A stretch of DNA of 64,000 nt from Methylobacterium sp. Leaf112 (GCF_001423295.1 NZ_LMNG01000031.1:386431-450430), one strand, 5' to 3'; shown: positions 43,021 to 52,985, counted from the stretch's first letter. A program made the numbers and translations. The notes: generated by a model from the letters alone, not told the origin.

Positions 43021-44070
43021 TCACGGCCCGTCGCACAGGGGATCGGCGAAGGCATCGACGGCCGCCCCAGCGAGGTTGGCCCCCGCGAGCCGATCCCCCG
43101 CCGAAGCCGCATGGGCCCGGACCGCCCCGGGGAGGGCGGCCGTGAGGGCGGCCCGCTCGCGCGCCAGGGCGAAGGCCTCCGCCAAGGGGATCGCCCGGAA
43201 CCGGATCGCTTCGCCCGGCCGGCGCTGGGCGACTCTTCGAAGATCGGCCGAGATCACCGTGGCGATCTTCGGGTAACCGCCGGTGGTCTGCCGATCGGCC
43301 ATGAGCACGATGGGCCGGCCTCTGCCCGGCACCTGCACGGAGCCCAGCACGGTGGCGTCCGAGACGATGTTGTAACCGTGCGGTCCGTGGGCGAGGGCGG
43401 GCCCATCGAGGTGGATGCCCATCCGGTCGGCCCGATGGGAGACGGCGAAGGCCGCATCGGTGAACAGCGCGACGGCTTCGGGGGTGAACCGGTCCGCCTG
43501 CGGACCGAGAACCACCCGCACGGGGGCATCCGTTTCGAGGGGCAGGGGATCCAAGGATCCCGGGATGCCGAACGACCCCAGTTCACCGCGGGACGCATTC
43601 TCGCCGTCGATGACGTCACCGGTGCGCAGGCCACGGCCATGGAGACCGCCGAGGCCGGCGCGCTGGTGGAGGGCGGCACTGCCGAGGATCGACGGCACGG
43701 CGAACCCGCCCGCGCAGGCGAGATAGGCGAACACGCCCCGGCGCGGCGCATCGATGGCGAGGGTCGATCCCTCGCTCAGGGGAAACGCCCGATGGTCGGG
43801 CACCGGCACGCCGTCGACCCGCAGGGCGCAGGGCGCGCCGGCGAGCGCCATCCAAAGGTCGCCGCCCTCCAGGCGGAAGCGCCCGCCGCCCAAGCCGAGT
43901 TCGAGGGCGACGATCCCCAACGCGTTGCCCACGAGGGCGTTGGCCGCTGCCAGCGCCAGCCTGTCCATGGGACCGGAGCCGGACAGGCCCTGGCGCTGGT
44001 AGCCGTGCCGGCCACCATCCTGGAAACTCGAGGCGCCCGTGCAGGCCTCGACGACCAGACGGGCGCTCAC
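43021..44070 (-). CDS. pxpC: 5-oxoprolinase subunit C (PxpC)
   Basis: 349 residues from GTG 44070. It has the KipA/PxpC architecture: SSFQDGGRHGYQRQGLSGSG, DRLALAAANALVGN, GYNIVSDATVLGSVQVPGRG, MADRQTTGGYPKIATVISAD. With PxpA and PxpB it hydrolyses 5-oxoproline to glutamate using ATP. It overlaps pxpB by GTGA (44067-44070). No pxpA is visible in the window. Confidence 0.9.
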   Translation of the reverse strand: MSARLVVEACTGASSFQDGGRHGYQRQGLSGSGPMDRLALAAANALVGNALGIVALELGLGGGRFRLEGGDLWMALAGAPCALRVDGVPVPDHRAFPLSEGSTLAIDAPRRGVFAYLACAGGFAVPSILGSAALHQRAGLGGLHGRGLRTGDVIDGENASRGELGSFGIPGSLDPLPLETDAPVRVVLGPQADRFTPEAVALFTDAAFAVSHRADRMGIHLDGPALAHGPHGYNIVSDATVLGSVQVPGRGRPIVLMADRQTTGGYPKIATVISADLRRVAQRRPGEAIRFRAIPLAEAFALARERAALTAALPGAVRAHAASAGDRLAGANLAGAAVDAFADPLCDGP

Positions 44071-44789
44071 CGCTCCACCTCGGCCACGGGTTCGCCGGCC
44101 GCCGCCGCACGGTCGAGTTCGTCCCAGCGGGTGGGGTCGGTTGGCACGAACCGGATGCCGTCGCCAGGCTCGAACAGGAACACCGGATCGCGCCCCGGCA
44201 GGAAGGCACGCACGGGCGTGCGACCGAGGAGGTGCCATCCGCTCGGCGCCGCGATGCTGGCGACGAGGGCCTGGGCGCCACCGATGGAGATGGTGCCCGC
44301 CGGCGTCGTCGGACGCGGGCTCGCTCGGCGCGACAGGGCGAGGCTCGGGTCGAGACCGTCGAGATAGGCGTAGCCCGGCAGGAACCCGATCATCACCACC
44401 CGGTACTCGGGCGCGGCATGCCGCTCGACCACGGCGGACGGGCACAAGCCGTGCTGCGCGGCCACGGCGTCGAGGTCGATCCCGAACGCCCCGCCATAGA
44501 CGACGGGCACGCGCCAGACCCGGGCGGGTGGTCGAATGGGCGCGGGACGTCCGGCCAGATCGAGCAGGGCCGTCTCCAGACTGGCAGGATCCACAGCGAG
44601 CGGGTCGAGGTGGATCGTCAGCGACCGGTAGGTCGGCACCGTCTCGACGATGCCGGGCAGGTCCGCGGCCTGTACTCGGGCGTCGAGGGCGAGCACCGCC
44701 GCGTTGAGGACTGGATCGATCCGGTCACCGAACTCGACGGTCAGGGCCGTATCGCCGCACCAGAGCAGGCGGATCGCCGGAGGAGTCAC
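44067..44789 (-). CDS. pxpB: 5-oxoprolinase subunit B (PxpB)
   Basis: 240 residues from GTG 44789. Family marks are ALTVEFGDRIDPVLNAAV, VETVPTYRSLTIHLDP, IGFLPGYAYLDGLD and GWHLLGRTPVRAFLPGRDP. It forms a complex with PxpC for the ATP-dependent oxoproline reaction. It is the first of a two-gene operon; the 100-bp gap upstream separates it from the stress-protein cluster. Confidence 0.9.
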   Translation of the reverse strand: MTPPAIRLLWCGDTALTVEFGDRIDPVLNAAVLALDARVQAADLPGIVETVPTYRSLTIHLDPLAVDPASLETALLDLAGRPAPIRPPARVWRVPVVYGGAFGIDLDAVAAQHGLCPSAVVERHAAPEYRVVMIGFLPGYAYLDGLDPSLALSRRASPRPTTPAGTISIGGAQALVASIAAPSGWHLLGRTPVRAFLPGRDPVFLFEPGDGIRFVPTDPTRWDELDRAAAAGEPVAEVER

Positions 44790-44889
44790 GGGTCCACAGC
44801 CTCACGCACCGGGGGATCGTCTCAAACGATAGCGGGGTGGCGCCCTTGCGGACACCACCCCGGCCATCGACCTTCGAGGCGAACGCGGG

Positions 44890-45588
44890 TCAGTGCGGAC
44901 GTGTTGCCGACCCTTCGCGGGAGGCGGAGGACTCGTTGGACGCCGTCGAACCCTCGGGAGCCGTGGCGCGCTGGGCAGCGGCCTGGAGATTCTCGGGGTC
45001 GAGGGCGCTGGCAACGAATTCACGGCCCCGATGGGTCACATCGCGGGCGTAACGCAAGCCCTGGTCGCGAACCTCGTCGGCCCACGGACCGACGGTCTCG
45101 TCCTCGCGGCGCGTGCGCGGCAGGAGCGCGCCGATGAGAAGGCCGGCGGCGAGGCCGACGACGCCGACGAGGAGCGGATTCTCCGTGACGAAATCCTCGA
45201 CCGCCGAACGGCCGTCGCGGAAACGCTCCGTCCCCCGGTCCGTGAGGTCGCCGATGCGGCGGCGGCCGGTGTCGCGGGCGTCCGAAGCCCAGTCCCGGGC
45301 ATCGCCGTAGGCTCCGGAGGCCCGGTCGCGCAGATCCTGAGCCGTGTCGCTGACCCGTGCGCGTACGTCCCCGGCGATCCCGGCGGCGCGGTTGGTCAGG
45401 TCGTCTGCGGTTTCCAGGGCGGCGTCGCGCAGGTCGCCGGCTCGGGACTGCAGGTCGCCGGAGCGAAGGTCGTCGACACCCGACGCGGACGGACGATCGT
45501 CGAAGTGGCCGCGGGGCATACCGGCCTTGAGAGCGATGTCGTCGGGCAGCGAGCGGGATTCGTCGCCGGGCTTGGGGGAATGGGTCAT
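44890..45588 (-). CDS. Stress-type membrane protein, DUF883-like C-terminus
   Basis: 232 residues from ATG 45588 (GAGGAAC upstream); a longer in-frame start at 45738 is less likely. Central ~60-140 is an amphipathic helix with repeated Ala/Asp/Arg units (DAALETADDLTNRAAG, GAYGDARDWASDARDTG). One membrane segment follows (NPLLVGVVGLAAGLLIGALL) with a charged tail. This resembles YqjD/ElaB and the CsbD-like proteins at 3433-5708. It is the last gene of a four-gene minus-strand cluster (46-nt gap from the DUF3618 gene). Confidence 0.75.
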   Translation of the reverse strand: MTHSPKPGDESRSLPDDIALKAGMPRGHFDDRPSASGVDDLRSGDLQSRAGDLRDAALETADDLTNRAAGIAGDVRARVSDTAQDLRDRASGAYGDARDWASDARDTGRRRIGDLTDRGTERFRDGRSAVEDFVTENPLLVGVVGLAAGLLIGALLPRTRREDETVGPWADEVRDQGLRYARDVTHRGREFVASALDPENLQAAAQRATAPEGSTASNESSASREGSATRPH

Positions 45589-45634
45589 GGCAGGTTCCTC
45601 GTAGGGTTGGCCGCGTCGGCGGCCCGGATCGGAT

Positions 45635-46030
45635 TCAGATCTGGGTTTCCTGGCCGAGATCCTTGACGGGATGGCGCGTCGGCAGGTCGGGATCGTAGAC
45701 CCGGTCGGCACCGGTCTGGACGACGGGGAGGCCGTCATCGGCCTGGCGCACCCGGCGTCGGGCCACCACGGCGGAGGCCGCGTCGGACGACATCCGGTGG
45801 AGTAGCCAACCCACGCCGGCAGCGATGAGAAGGACCGGCACGGGGTTGCGGCGCACGGCGTCGAGGGCGCCGTCGTAGACCCCGCTCAGGGGCGTGCGGC
45901 GCGCGTTGCCGAGCATCTCGTCGACGATGCTCGACACCGAGAGCCGTTCCTGGATCTGGTCGATGGTCTGGTCGAGGCGGGCGCGGCTCGCCTCGATGTC
46001 CTTCTCCAGTTCGTTCAACGATCCGCTCAT
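45635..46030 (-). CDS. DUF3618 family membrane protein
   Basis: 131 residues. The family start NELEKDIEASRARLDQTIDQ is followed by IQERLSVSSIVDEML, and a membrane segment (NPVPVLLIAAGVGWLLH) lies at ~62-80 with a polar tail. DUF3618 proteins are small stress-linked inner-membrane proteins. The start overlaps the holin-X-like stop (ATGA 46027-46030), so translation is coupled. Confidence 0.85.
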   Translation of the reverse strand: MSGSLNELEKDIEASRARLDQTIDQIQERLSVSSIVDEMLGNARRTPLSGVYDGALDAVRRNPVPVLLIAAGVGWLLHRMSSDAASAVVARRRVRQADDGLPVVQTGADRVYDPDLPTRHPVKDLGQETQI

Positions 46031-46422
46031 CCGGAGACCCTTTCAGACAACGCACGGGCATCCTGCCGGACCTGACGCGAGGTCCGCACGGGAGCGAGGG
46101 TCGAGAGCGACATGGCGTTTCGGCCGACGAGGGCGAGGACCACCGCGACGACGAGGAGCACACCGCCGACGATGAGCGCGGCCAGCGCTTCCGAATGCAC
46201 CACCGTGGCGAGCCATTTCACCAGGGCGTCCACGAGGACGAACAGGGCGACGACGCCGAACACGGCGGCACCGACGAGGAGCCCGAGCCCGACGAAGAGC
46301 GAGCGCACGTTGCTCGTCATCTCGTTGCGGAAGAGGGCGATTTCCTTGCGGGCGAGTTCATTGGTCTCGCGCAGGGCGTCGCCGATGAGGCCCTGGATGC
46401 TGGAATTGGGTCCGTTCGACAT
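46027..46422 (-). CDS. Phage holin-X superfamily membrane protein
   Basis: 131 residues from ATG 46422; a longer frame from 46548 is antisense to better-supported sequence. An amphipathic start (DALRETNELARKEIALFRNE) is followed by two membrane segments (~35-60 SLFVGLGLLVGAAVFGVVAL; ~75-100 ALIVGGVLLVVAVVLALVG). This matches the holin-X (PF07332) family, cellular membrane proteins not shown to be lysis holins. Coupled to the DUF3618 gene. Confidence 0.8.
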   Translation of the reverse strand: MSNGPNSSIQGLIGDALRETNELARKEIALFRNEMTSNVRSLFVGLGLLVGAAVFGVVALFVLVDALVKWLATVVHSEALAALIVGGVLLVVAVVLALVGRNAMSLSTLAPVRTSRQVRQDARALSERVSG

Positions 46423-46432
46423 GCGCGCCGCC

Positions 46433-47017
46433 TCAGACGCCGTGATCGCGCTGAAGCCCGGGGGCGGGCACGTCGCGGAGGGTTCCGCCACGAAGCGAGC
46501 CGTCCCGGATCGGCGCATCGCGCAAACCGAGGTCGCGATCGAGATCACGCACCGCCGACACGCTCGACGACTTGATGAAGCGCGCCACCACGAAGCCGGT
46601 CACGAAGGTGGCGACCGCGACGGCCACGGGCGCGCGGCGGGCCAGCGTCTCGGCGTCCTCGTAGAACTCCGAAAAGCTCTTATTCTCGATCTGCGTGCCG
46701 AGGTGCTCGAGGCCCTCGGCCGCGCTGTCGAAGAAGGCACGGATGTTGGGACGATCCTCGAACGTCTTGCTCGAATCCCGCACGGTGCGGGCGAGGTCGT
46801 TGACCGACTGGGCGGCGTCGCCCTTACGGCGCTCGACATACTCTTCCGCATGGCCGCGCGCGGCGGATACGAAGCCGCGGCCGCGCTCCACCGCCACGTC
46901 GGCGATCCCCTCGACATCGCCGCGCAGGGCCTTCCAATCCGCCGTCTCACGATTCGCGGCAGACTCGGCGCCGAGCGGTCCTGTGGCTGGCGATCCTGTG
47001 GGTTGATTGATGGTCAC
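46433..47017 (-). CDS. Stress membrane protein ('nutrient deprivation'-type)
   Basis: 194 residues. The polar helical part (~20-110) has DVEGIADVAVERGRGFVSAA, EEYVERRKGDAAQSVNDLAR and RAFFDSAAEGLEHLGTQIE. One membrane segment lies near 125-148 (RAPVAVAVATFVTGFVVARF), with a polar tail ending QRDHGV. Similar proteins head holin-X/DUF3618 clusters in rhizobia, where I recall annotation as nutrient-deprivation-induced. It is the first gene of the four and lies behind an EcfG-type promoter candidate. Confidence 0.75.
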   Translation of the reverse strand: MTINQPTGSPATGPLGAESAANRETADWKALRGDVEGIADVAVERGRGFVSAARGHAEEYVERRKGDAAQSVNDLARTVRDSSKTFEDRPNIRAFFDSAAEGLEHLGTQIENKSFSEFYEDAETLARRAPVAVAVATFVTGFVVARFIKSSSVSAVRDLDRDLGLRDAPIRDGSLRGGTLRDVPAPGLQRDHGV

Positions 47018-47061
47018 GGTGTTACTCCTCGGCGCTGATCGATGCGCTGTTGCCGCAGTTC

Positions 47062-47087
47062 AACAGCGTGCGCGGAGACAGGGTTCC
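47062..47087 (-). promoter_or_regulatory. EcfG-type promoter candidate for the stress membrane cluster
   Basis: On the minus strand: GGAAC (47087-47083), 17-nt spacer, TGTT (47065-47062), 45 nt before the start at 47017. It lies in the 376-bp gap shared with divergent otsA, for which I see no comparable site. Confidence 0.55.
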
Positions 47088-47393
47088 GAACGGGCGCGGC
47101 GGGCGTGTCAGTCTTCGTTCAGCTGCAATTCCCTAAGGGGGCAAAGCTTGACCGGAGAGCATGACAGTGGCGACCGTTCCAACCCCGAGCCCCTGTGGTC
47201 GACCCGTCCGGCAGGGCCCCGAAGCCGCGCCTATTTTGCCGTGAGGCGGGAGGGAGTGCCCCTTGACCGCACCGGTCTTAACGCGCTTGGCTGCAACCAA
47301 CGGATCGCGCTCGGCTTCCGCGCGTTCACCCACTGTATCAGGTTGAGCGTGCGCGATTCCCGCGCAGCGCCCTGAGGACCGGAGCCGGCTTAC

Positions 47394-48815
47394 GTGGCAC
47401 GTCTCGTCATCGTATCGAACCGCGTCGCAGTCCCCGAGGACGGGGGCAAGGCCGTGGCGGCCGGCGGTCTCGCCGTCGCCGTGAAGGAGGCCTTCACGGC
47501 CTATGAGGGGTTGTGGTTCGGCTGGAGCGGCAACGTCGTCGAGAATCCCTCGACGGAGCCGACGCTGATCGACCGGGGACGGGTACAATACGCCGTCGTC
47601 GATCTCTCGCCCCAGGATCACCGGGAATATTACAGCGGGTTCGCCAACCGCGCCCTGTGGCCGATCATGCATTATCGGCTCGGCCTCGGCGCCTTCTCCC
47701 GTTCGGACTATGCCGGGTACCAGCGCGTCAACCGGATCTTCGCCCGCGCGCTCGCCGACCTGATCCAGCCCGACGACATCATCTGGGTGCACGATTACCA
47801 CCTGTTGCCGCTCGCCTCCGAGCTGCGCGGCCTCGGCATCGCCAACCCCATCGGCTACTTCCACCACATTCCGTGGCCGGCGGCGGACGTGTTCAACACC
47901 CTGCCGGCGAGCAACGACCTCCTGCGCGGGATCGCCGACTACGATCTCATCGGCCTGCAGACCGACCCCGACGTCCACAACCTGACCCGCAATCTCATCG
48001 ACGAACTGCGGGCCATTCCGCTGGGCGGCGGCTCCCTGATGGTGGACGGACGCCGGACCCGCATCCGCAGCTTTCCCATCGGCATCGATGTGGCGGGCTT
48101 CAAGGAGGCGGCGGAGAATGCGGGCGCCAACCGCACCGTGCGCGAGACCATGGCGGGCCTGCGCACCCGCAAGCTCCTCATCGGCGTCGACCGTCTCGAT
48201 TACTCCAAGGGCGTGCCCGAGCGCATGGAGGCGGTGGAGCGCTTCTTCGCCTCGAACCCGGACCAGCGCGGCAACGTCGTCTACATCCAGATCACGCCGA
48301 AATCGCGCACGGAGGTCCCCGAATACGAGGATCTCAGCCGCGAGGTGAACGAGACCGTCGGCGAGATCAACGGGGCGCTCGGCGAGCCGAACTGGACCCC
48401 GATCCAGTACGTCACCAAGGCCTATCCGAGGCCGGTCCTGGCCGGTCTCTACCGCGCCGCCCGGGTTGGCCTCGTCACGCCCATGCGCGACGGCATGAAC
48501 CTCGTCGCCAAGGAATACGTGGTCGCCCAGTCCGACGAGGATCCCGGCGTCCTCGTCCTCTCGAAGTTCGCCGGCGCCGCGCGGCAGCTGCCGGAGGCGC
48601 TCCTCGTCAATCCCTACGACCGCTTCGAGGTGGCCGAGGCCATCCGCACGGCCCTCTACATGCCGCGCGGCGAACGCCTGGAGCGGTGGAAGCCGATGGT
48701 CGAGCGCATGACGCGCGAGGACGTCGACTGGTGGGCGCGCAACTTCATGACCGAGCTGGAGAATTTTCGCAGCGTCGAGCGTGAGCCGACCCGCACGGCG
48801 GCCGCTGCGGAATAA
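47394..48815 (+). CDS. otsA: Alpha,alpha-trehalose-6-phosphate synthase
   Basis: 473 residues from GTG 47394 (GGAGCCGG upstream). It is a GT20 enzyme: [89 protein letters not shown]. It joins UDP-glucose and glucose-6-phosphate to trehalose-6-phosphate. The partner phosphatase OtsB is not in the window. It heads the same-strand run of trehalose/glucan genes, 64 nt before glgX. Confidence 0.96.
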   Translation: MARLVIVSNRVAVPEDGGKAVAAGGLAVAVKEAFTAYEGLWFGWSGNVVENPSTEPTLIDRGRVQYAVVDLSPQDHREYYSGFANRALWPIMHYRLGLGAFSRSDYAGYQRVNRIFARALADLIQPDDIIWVHDYHLLPLASELRGLGIANPIGYFHHIPWPAADVFNTLPASNDLLRGIADYDLIGLQTDPDVHNLTRNLIDELRAIPLGGGSLMVDGRRTRIRSFPIGIDVAGFKEAAENAGANRTVRETMAGLRTRKLLIGVDRLDYSKGVPERMEAVERFFASNPDQRGNVVYIQITPKSRTEVPEYEDLSREVNETVGEINGALGEPNWTPIQYVTKAYPRPVLAGLYRAARVGLVTPMRDGMNLVAKEYVVAQSDEDPGVLVLSKFAGAARQLPEALLVNPYDRFEVAEAIRTALYMPRGERLERWKPMVERMTREDVDWWARNFMTELENFRSVEREPTRTAAAAE

Positions 48816-48879
48816 GCCTTGCAGGCCCCCATGACGAGCGGCCGCCGCTCGTCTGGCTCTCCCTATCCCGGACGTCTCT

Positions 48880-50988
48880 GTGACTGACAGCATGATCGGC
48901 CTCGACGACGGCGTTCCTGCGCCGCTCGGGGCGCATTTCGATGGCCGGGGCGTGAACTTCGCGCTGTTCTCGCAGAACGCCACCGCGGTGGACCTGTGCC
49001 TGTTCGAACCCGGCGAACGACTCGAGACGCGGCGTATCCGGCTCCCCTGCCGCACGGACGATGTCTGGCACGGACACCTGCGCGGGGTGTTTCCCGGCCA
49101 GCTCTACGGCTACCGCGTCCATGGCCCGTGGGACCCGGCGCGTGGGCACAGGTTCAACCCGGCCAAACTTCTCCTCGACCCCTACGCCCGCGAGATCCAG
49201 GGCCGGATTCGCTGGCACGACGCCCTCTACGGCCATCGGCGTGGCCTGCAGCGCGAGGACCAGATCGACCGGCGCGACAGCGCGGCCTACATGCCGCGCG
49301 GCGTCGTCACCGCGCCGGAGGTGCCCGACCTCGCCATCAACCCCATGCGCCGGCCCTTGTCGCAGACGGTGATCTACGAGGCCCACGTCAAGGCGCTGAC
49401 GCAGCTCCACCCCGACGTTCCCGAGGCCGCACGCGGCACCTACGCGGCGCTCGCCCATCCGGCGATCATCGAACACCTCCTGAAGCTCGGCGTCACCGCC
49501 CTCCAGCTCCTGCCGATCCAGGCCTTCGCCGACGACCGCTTCCTCATCGACAAGGGGCTGGTGAATTTCTGGGGCTACTCGCCGCTGAACTATTTCGCCC
49601 TCGATCCGCGCTACCGCGGGCCGGCCGGCATCGGCGGCCTCAAGGCGGCGATCCGCGAGTTGGCGGCCGCCGAGATCGAGGTGTTCCTCGACGTGGTCTA
49701 CAACCACACGGCCGAGGCCGACCATTCCGGCCCGACCCTGTCGTTCCGCGGCATCGACAACGCGAGCTATTACAAGCTCGACCCGTCCAACCCGCGCCGC
49801 GAGATCGACTGTACCGGCTGCGGCAACACCCTCGACCTCGACCATCCCCGGGTGATGCAGCTCACCCTCGATTCCCTGCGCCACTGGGTGACAGCCTACG
49901 GCGTCGCCGGCTTCCGCTTCGACCTCGCCACCAGTCTCGGCCGCACGCCCCACGATTTTTCGGCGAAGGCCGCGTTCTTCCAGGCCGTGGCCCAGGATCC
50001 GGTTCTCTCGCGGGTCAAGATGATCGCCGAACCCTGGGACATCGGCCAGGGCGGGTACCAGCTCGGGGCCTATCCGCGCGGTTGGAGCGAGTGGAACGAC
50101 CAGTTCCGTGACAGCGTGCGCGGGTTCTGGCGCGGTGACCCGGGCGTCTTGCCGAAGGTCACGCAGGGGTTGTCGGGCTCGCGCGAGATCTTCGCCGCCT
50201 CCGGGCGCACGCCGCTCGCGAGCATCAACTACGCCGCTTCCCACGACGGTTTCACCCTCGCCGACGTCGTCGCCTACGAGGACAAGCACAACCTCGCCAA
50301 CGGCGAGGACAACCGCGACGGCCACGGCCACAACCTCACGCGCAATTACGGTGTCGAGGGTCCGAGCGACGATCCCGCGATCCTGTCCGTACGCGCCCGC
50401 CAGAAGCGCAACATCCTCGCCACGATCTTCCTGGCGCAGGGCGTGCCGATGCTGCTGATGGGCGACGAGCGCTCGCGCAGCCAGAATGGGAACAACAACG
50501 CCTACAACCAGGACAACGCCACGAACTGGGTCGATTGGGAGAGCGACCCAGATCCGGCGCTCACGGCCTTCGTCGCGAACCTCACCCGCCTGCGCCGGGA
50601 GCAGCCGGCCCTGCGCCGACGCGACTTCCTGACCGGGGGTGCCGTGGGTGAGAGCCCGTTGCGCGACGTGCACTGGCTGTCGCCCTGCGGGGCGGAGATG
50701 GATGGCGCGGCCTGGGCCGACGACGGCCGCCAGACTTTCGGCATGCAGATCGGCAACGATCTGCCCGATGCCGACCGCCTCCTGCTCCTCGTCAATGCCG
50801 CCGAGTCCCCGTGCGATTTCACCCTCGCGCCGATCATCGACGGACCCTGGAGCCTGATGTTCGACACCACACGGGCGACCGGTGCCGTACCCGAAGGGCA
50901 GACCCTGTTTCCGGCCGGCGCGCGCGTGCATCTCGAGCCGCGTGCGCTCTATGTCCTGCGGACACGACCGGCGACGTACGGACGTTAG
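48880..50988 (+). CDS. glgX: Glycogen debranching enzyme GlgX
   Basis: 702 residues from GTG 48880. A CBM48 domain (~15-110, VNFALFSQNATAVDLCLFEPG) precedes the GH13 barrel, with nucleophile Asp in AGFRFDLATSLGR (~347), acid Glu in MIAEPWDIG (~383) and Asp in ASHDGFTLAD (~454). It hydrolyses alpha-1,6 branches of phosphorylase-limit or short side chains, giving linear maltooligosaccharides, the substrates of TreY. Cytosolic. Confidence 0.94.
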   Translation: MTDSMIGLDDGVPAPLGAHFDGRGVNFALFSQNATAVDLCLFEPGERLETRRIRLPCRTDDVWHGHLRGVFPGQLYGYRVHGPWDPARGHRFNPAKLLLDPYAREIQGRIRWHDALYGHRRGLQREDQIDRRDSAAYMPRGVVTAPEVPDLAINPMRRPLSQTVIYEAHVKALTQLHPDVPEAARGTYAALAHPAIIEHLLKLGVTALQLLPIQAFADDRFLIDKGLVNFWGYSPLNYFALDPRYRGPAGIGGLKAAIRELAAAEIEVFLDVVYNHTAEADHSGPTLSFRGIDNASYYKLDPSNPRREIDCTGCGNTLDLDHPRVMQLTLDSLRHWVTAYGVAGFRFDLATSLGRTPHDFSAKAAFFQAVAQDPVLSRVKMIAEPWDIGQGGYQLGAYPRGWSEWNDQFRDSVRGFWRGDPGVLPKVTQGLSGSREIFAASGRTPLASINYAASHDGFTLADVVAYEDKHNLANGEDNRDGHGHNLTRNYGVEGPSDDPAILSVRARQKRNILATIFLAQGVPMLLMGDERSRSQNGNNNAYNQDNATNWVDWESDPDPALTAFVANLTRLRREQPALRRRDFLTGGAVGESPLRDVHWLSPCGAEMDGAAWADDGRQTFGMQIGNDLPDADRLLLLVNAAESPCDFTLAPIIDGPWSLMFDTTRATGAVPEGQTLFPAGARVHLEPRALYVLRTRPATYGR

Positions 50989-51173
50989 CGCCACGTCCAC
51001 CCGGGCGAGGAACCGATCCCGCACCGCACAATTCTCTTGGGGTGGGCGGTTGCCGGAGCGCGGGTCCGCCTTACCTCGAAACGATGGAACCAGAGCGCGG
51101 CCCGTAGCCTTTTGAAGGGTCGGCGGCTGCGCCCGCCCGTCGTCCCTCACGTGATCACGAAAGACGAACCGCA

Positions 51174-52985
51174 ATGCGGCGAGCCCATGCGATGGCCTTC
51201 GGCGGCGAAGCGGGAAAAGATGGCGTGCGGTTCGCCCTCTGGGCCCCCACGGCACAAAGCGTCGCCCTGGTGGTCGATGGAACGGACCATGACATTCCGG
51301 ATGCCGGCGAGGGTTGGCGACGCGTCACCCTACCGGGCGTGAAAGCCGGGGCACGCTACGGCTACCGCATCGACAACGATCTCGTGGTGCCCGACCCGGC
51401 GTCGCGGTTTCAGCCCGACGACGTGTCCGGCCTGAGCGAGGTGATCGACCCGCGCAGCTTCGACTGGAGCGATTCCGACTGGACCGGACGCCCGTGGGAG
51501 GAAACCGTCCTCTACGAACTCCATGTCGGCACGGCGACGCGAGAGGGCACCTACGCGGCCCTCGAAGGCAAGCTCGAAGAGCTGCGCGACCTCGGCGTCA
51601 CCGCCATCGAGCTGCTGCCGCTGGCCGACTTCAAGGGCACCCGCAACTGGGGCTACGACGGCGTGCTGCCCTACGCGCCGGACGGTGCCTATGGCCGCCC
51701 CGACGATCTCAAGCGCCTCGTCGACAAGGCGCATTCGCTCGGCCTGATGGTCTTCCTCGACGCGGTCTACAACCACTTCGGGCCGGCCGGGAACTACCTC
51801 CACGCCTATGCCAAGACGTTCTTCACGGAGCGGCACCAGACGCCGTGGGGTGCGGGCATCAACTTCGACGGCGAGACCAGCGGCCGGACGGTGCGGGACT
51901 TCTTCATCGAGAATTCCCTGTACTGGCTCGAAGAGTACCACTTCGATGGCCTGCGCTTCGACGCGGTGCACGCCATCCTCGACGATTCCGAGAAACACTT
52001 CATCGGTGAGCTCGCCGAGACCATCCGGGCGCGTCTGCCCGGCCGCCACATCCATCTGGTCTTGGAGAACGAGGCCAATCAGGCCAAGTGGCTGGAGCGC
52101 AAGGACGACGGCCAGCCCGTCCAGCACACGGCGCAATGGGCCGACGACCTGCACCATTGCTGGCACGTGCTGCTGACGGGCGAAGAAGCCGGCTACTACG
52201 AGAGTTTCGCGGACAAACCCGTCGCGCATCTCGCCCGCTGCCTGTCGGAGGGCTTCGCCTACCAGGGCGAGCCGTTCCCGACCCTCGACAACCACCCGCG
52301 CGGCGAACCCTCGGCGCATCTGCCGCCGTCGGCCTTCGTCACCTTCCTGCAGAACCACGATCAGGTCGGCAACCGGGCCCTCGGCGAGCGCCTGAGCGCG
52401 CTCTCGGACCCGGCCAAGCTGGCCCTCGCCCGCGCCGGCCTGCTGCTCAGCCCGCAGATACCGATGCTGTGGATGGGCGAGGAGTGGTCGGCGACGGCGC
52501 CGTTCCTGTTCTTCGTCGATTTCGCGCCGGACGAGGAGTTGAACAAGTCCGTCCGCGAGGGCCGGCGGCGCGAGTTCAAGAGCTTCGCGGCGTTCGCGGA
52601 CGACACATCGGTGATTCCCGATCCGACGGAGGAGAAGACCTTCACGGATTCGCGGATCGACTGGTCGGAGATCGAGCGTGCGCCGCATCGCGGGGTCTGG
52701 GCCGACACCCGCAACCTCCTGCAGATCCGGCATCAGACCGTCGTGCCGCTCACCAAGACCGCCTATCGGGGAGCAACGGCTTCCCTGCCGCGTCCGGACG
52801 CCGCGGAGTGCACGTGGCGCTACGAAGGCGGCTGGCTTCGCTTCGTTGCCAACTTCGGCGACGCGCCGCTCCAGACGGCGCGCGGCGGCGGCCAGATCGT
52901 CTGGTGCAACGGCGCCGACGTCGTCACCGGGCAGACCATCGAACTCCCGTCCTGGACGGGCATCTTCCTGACGGGTGTGAACTGA
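51174..52985 (+). CDS. treZ: Maltooligosyltrehalose trehalohydrolase TreZ
   Basis: 603 residues. An N-terminal CBM48 domain (RFALWAPTAQSVALVVDG) precedes the GH13 barrel with Asp in FDGLRFDAVHAI (~262), Glu in LVLENEANQ (~298) and Asp in FLQNHDQVGNR (~395), plus YELHVGTATREGTY and GYDGVLPYAPDGAYG. It cuts the terminal trehalose from maltooligosyltrehalose made by TreY. ATG 51192 is an in-frame alternative start. The stop overlaps the next ATG (TGATG at 52983-52987), linking it tightly with the treY-bearing gene. The 185-bp gap before it has no motif I can name. Confidence 0.94.
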   Translation: MRRAHAMAFGGEAGKDGVRFALWAPTAQSVALVVDGTDHDIPDAGEGWRRVTLPGVKAGARYGYRIDNDLVVPDPASRFQPDDVSGLSEVIDPRSFDWSDSDWTGRPWEETVLYELHVGTATREGTYAALEGKLEELRDLGVTAIELLPLADFKGTRNWGYDGVLPYAPDGAYGRPDDLKRLVDKAHSLGLMVFLDAVYNHFGPAGNYLHAYAKTFFTERHQTPWGAGINFDGETSGRTVRDFFIENSLYWLEEYHFDGLRFDAVHAILDDSEKHFIGELAETIRARLPGRHIHLVLENEANQAKWLERKDDGQPVQHTAQWADDLHHCWHVLLTGEEAGYYESFADKPVAHLARCLSEGFAYQGEPFPTLDNHPRGEPSAHLPPSAFVTFLQNHDQVGNRALGERLSALSDPAKLALARAGLLLSPQIPMLWMGEEWSATAPFLFFVDFAPDEELNKSVREGRRREFKSFAAFADDTSVIPDPTEEKTFTDSRIDWSEIERAPHRGVWADTRNLLQIRHQTVVPLTKTAYRGATASLPRPDAAECTWRYEGGWLRFVANFGDAPLQTARGGGQIVWCNGADVVTGQTIELPSWTGIFLTGVN

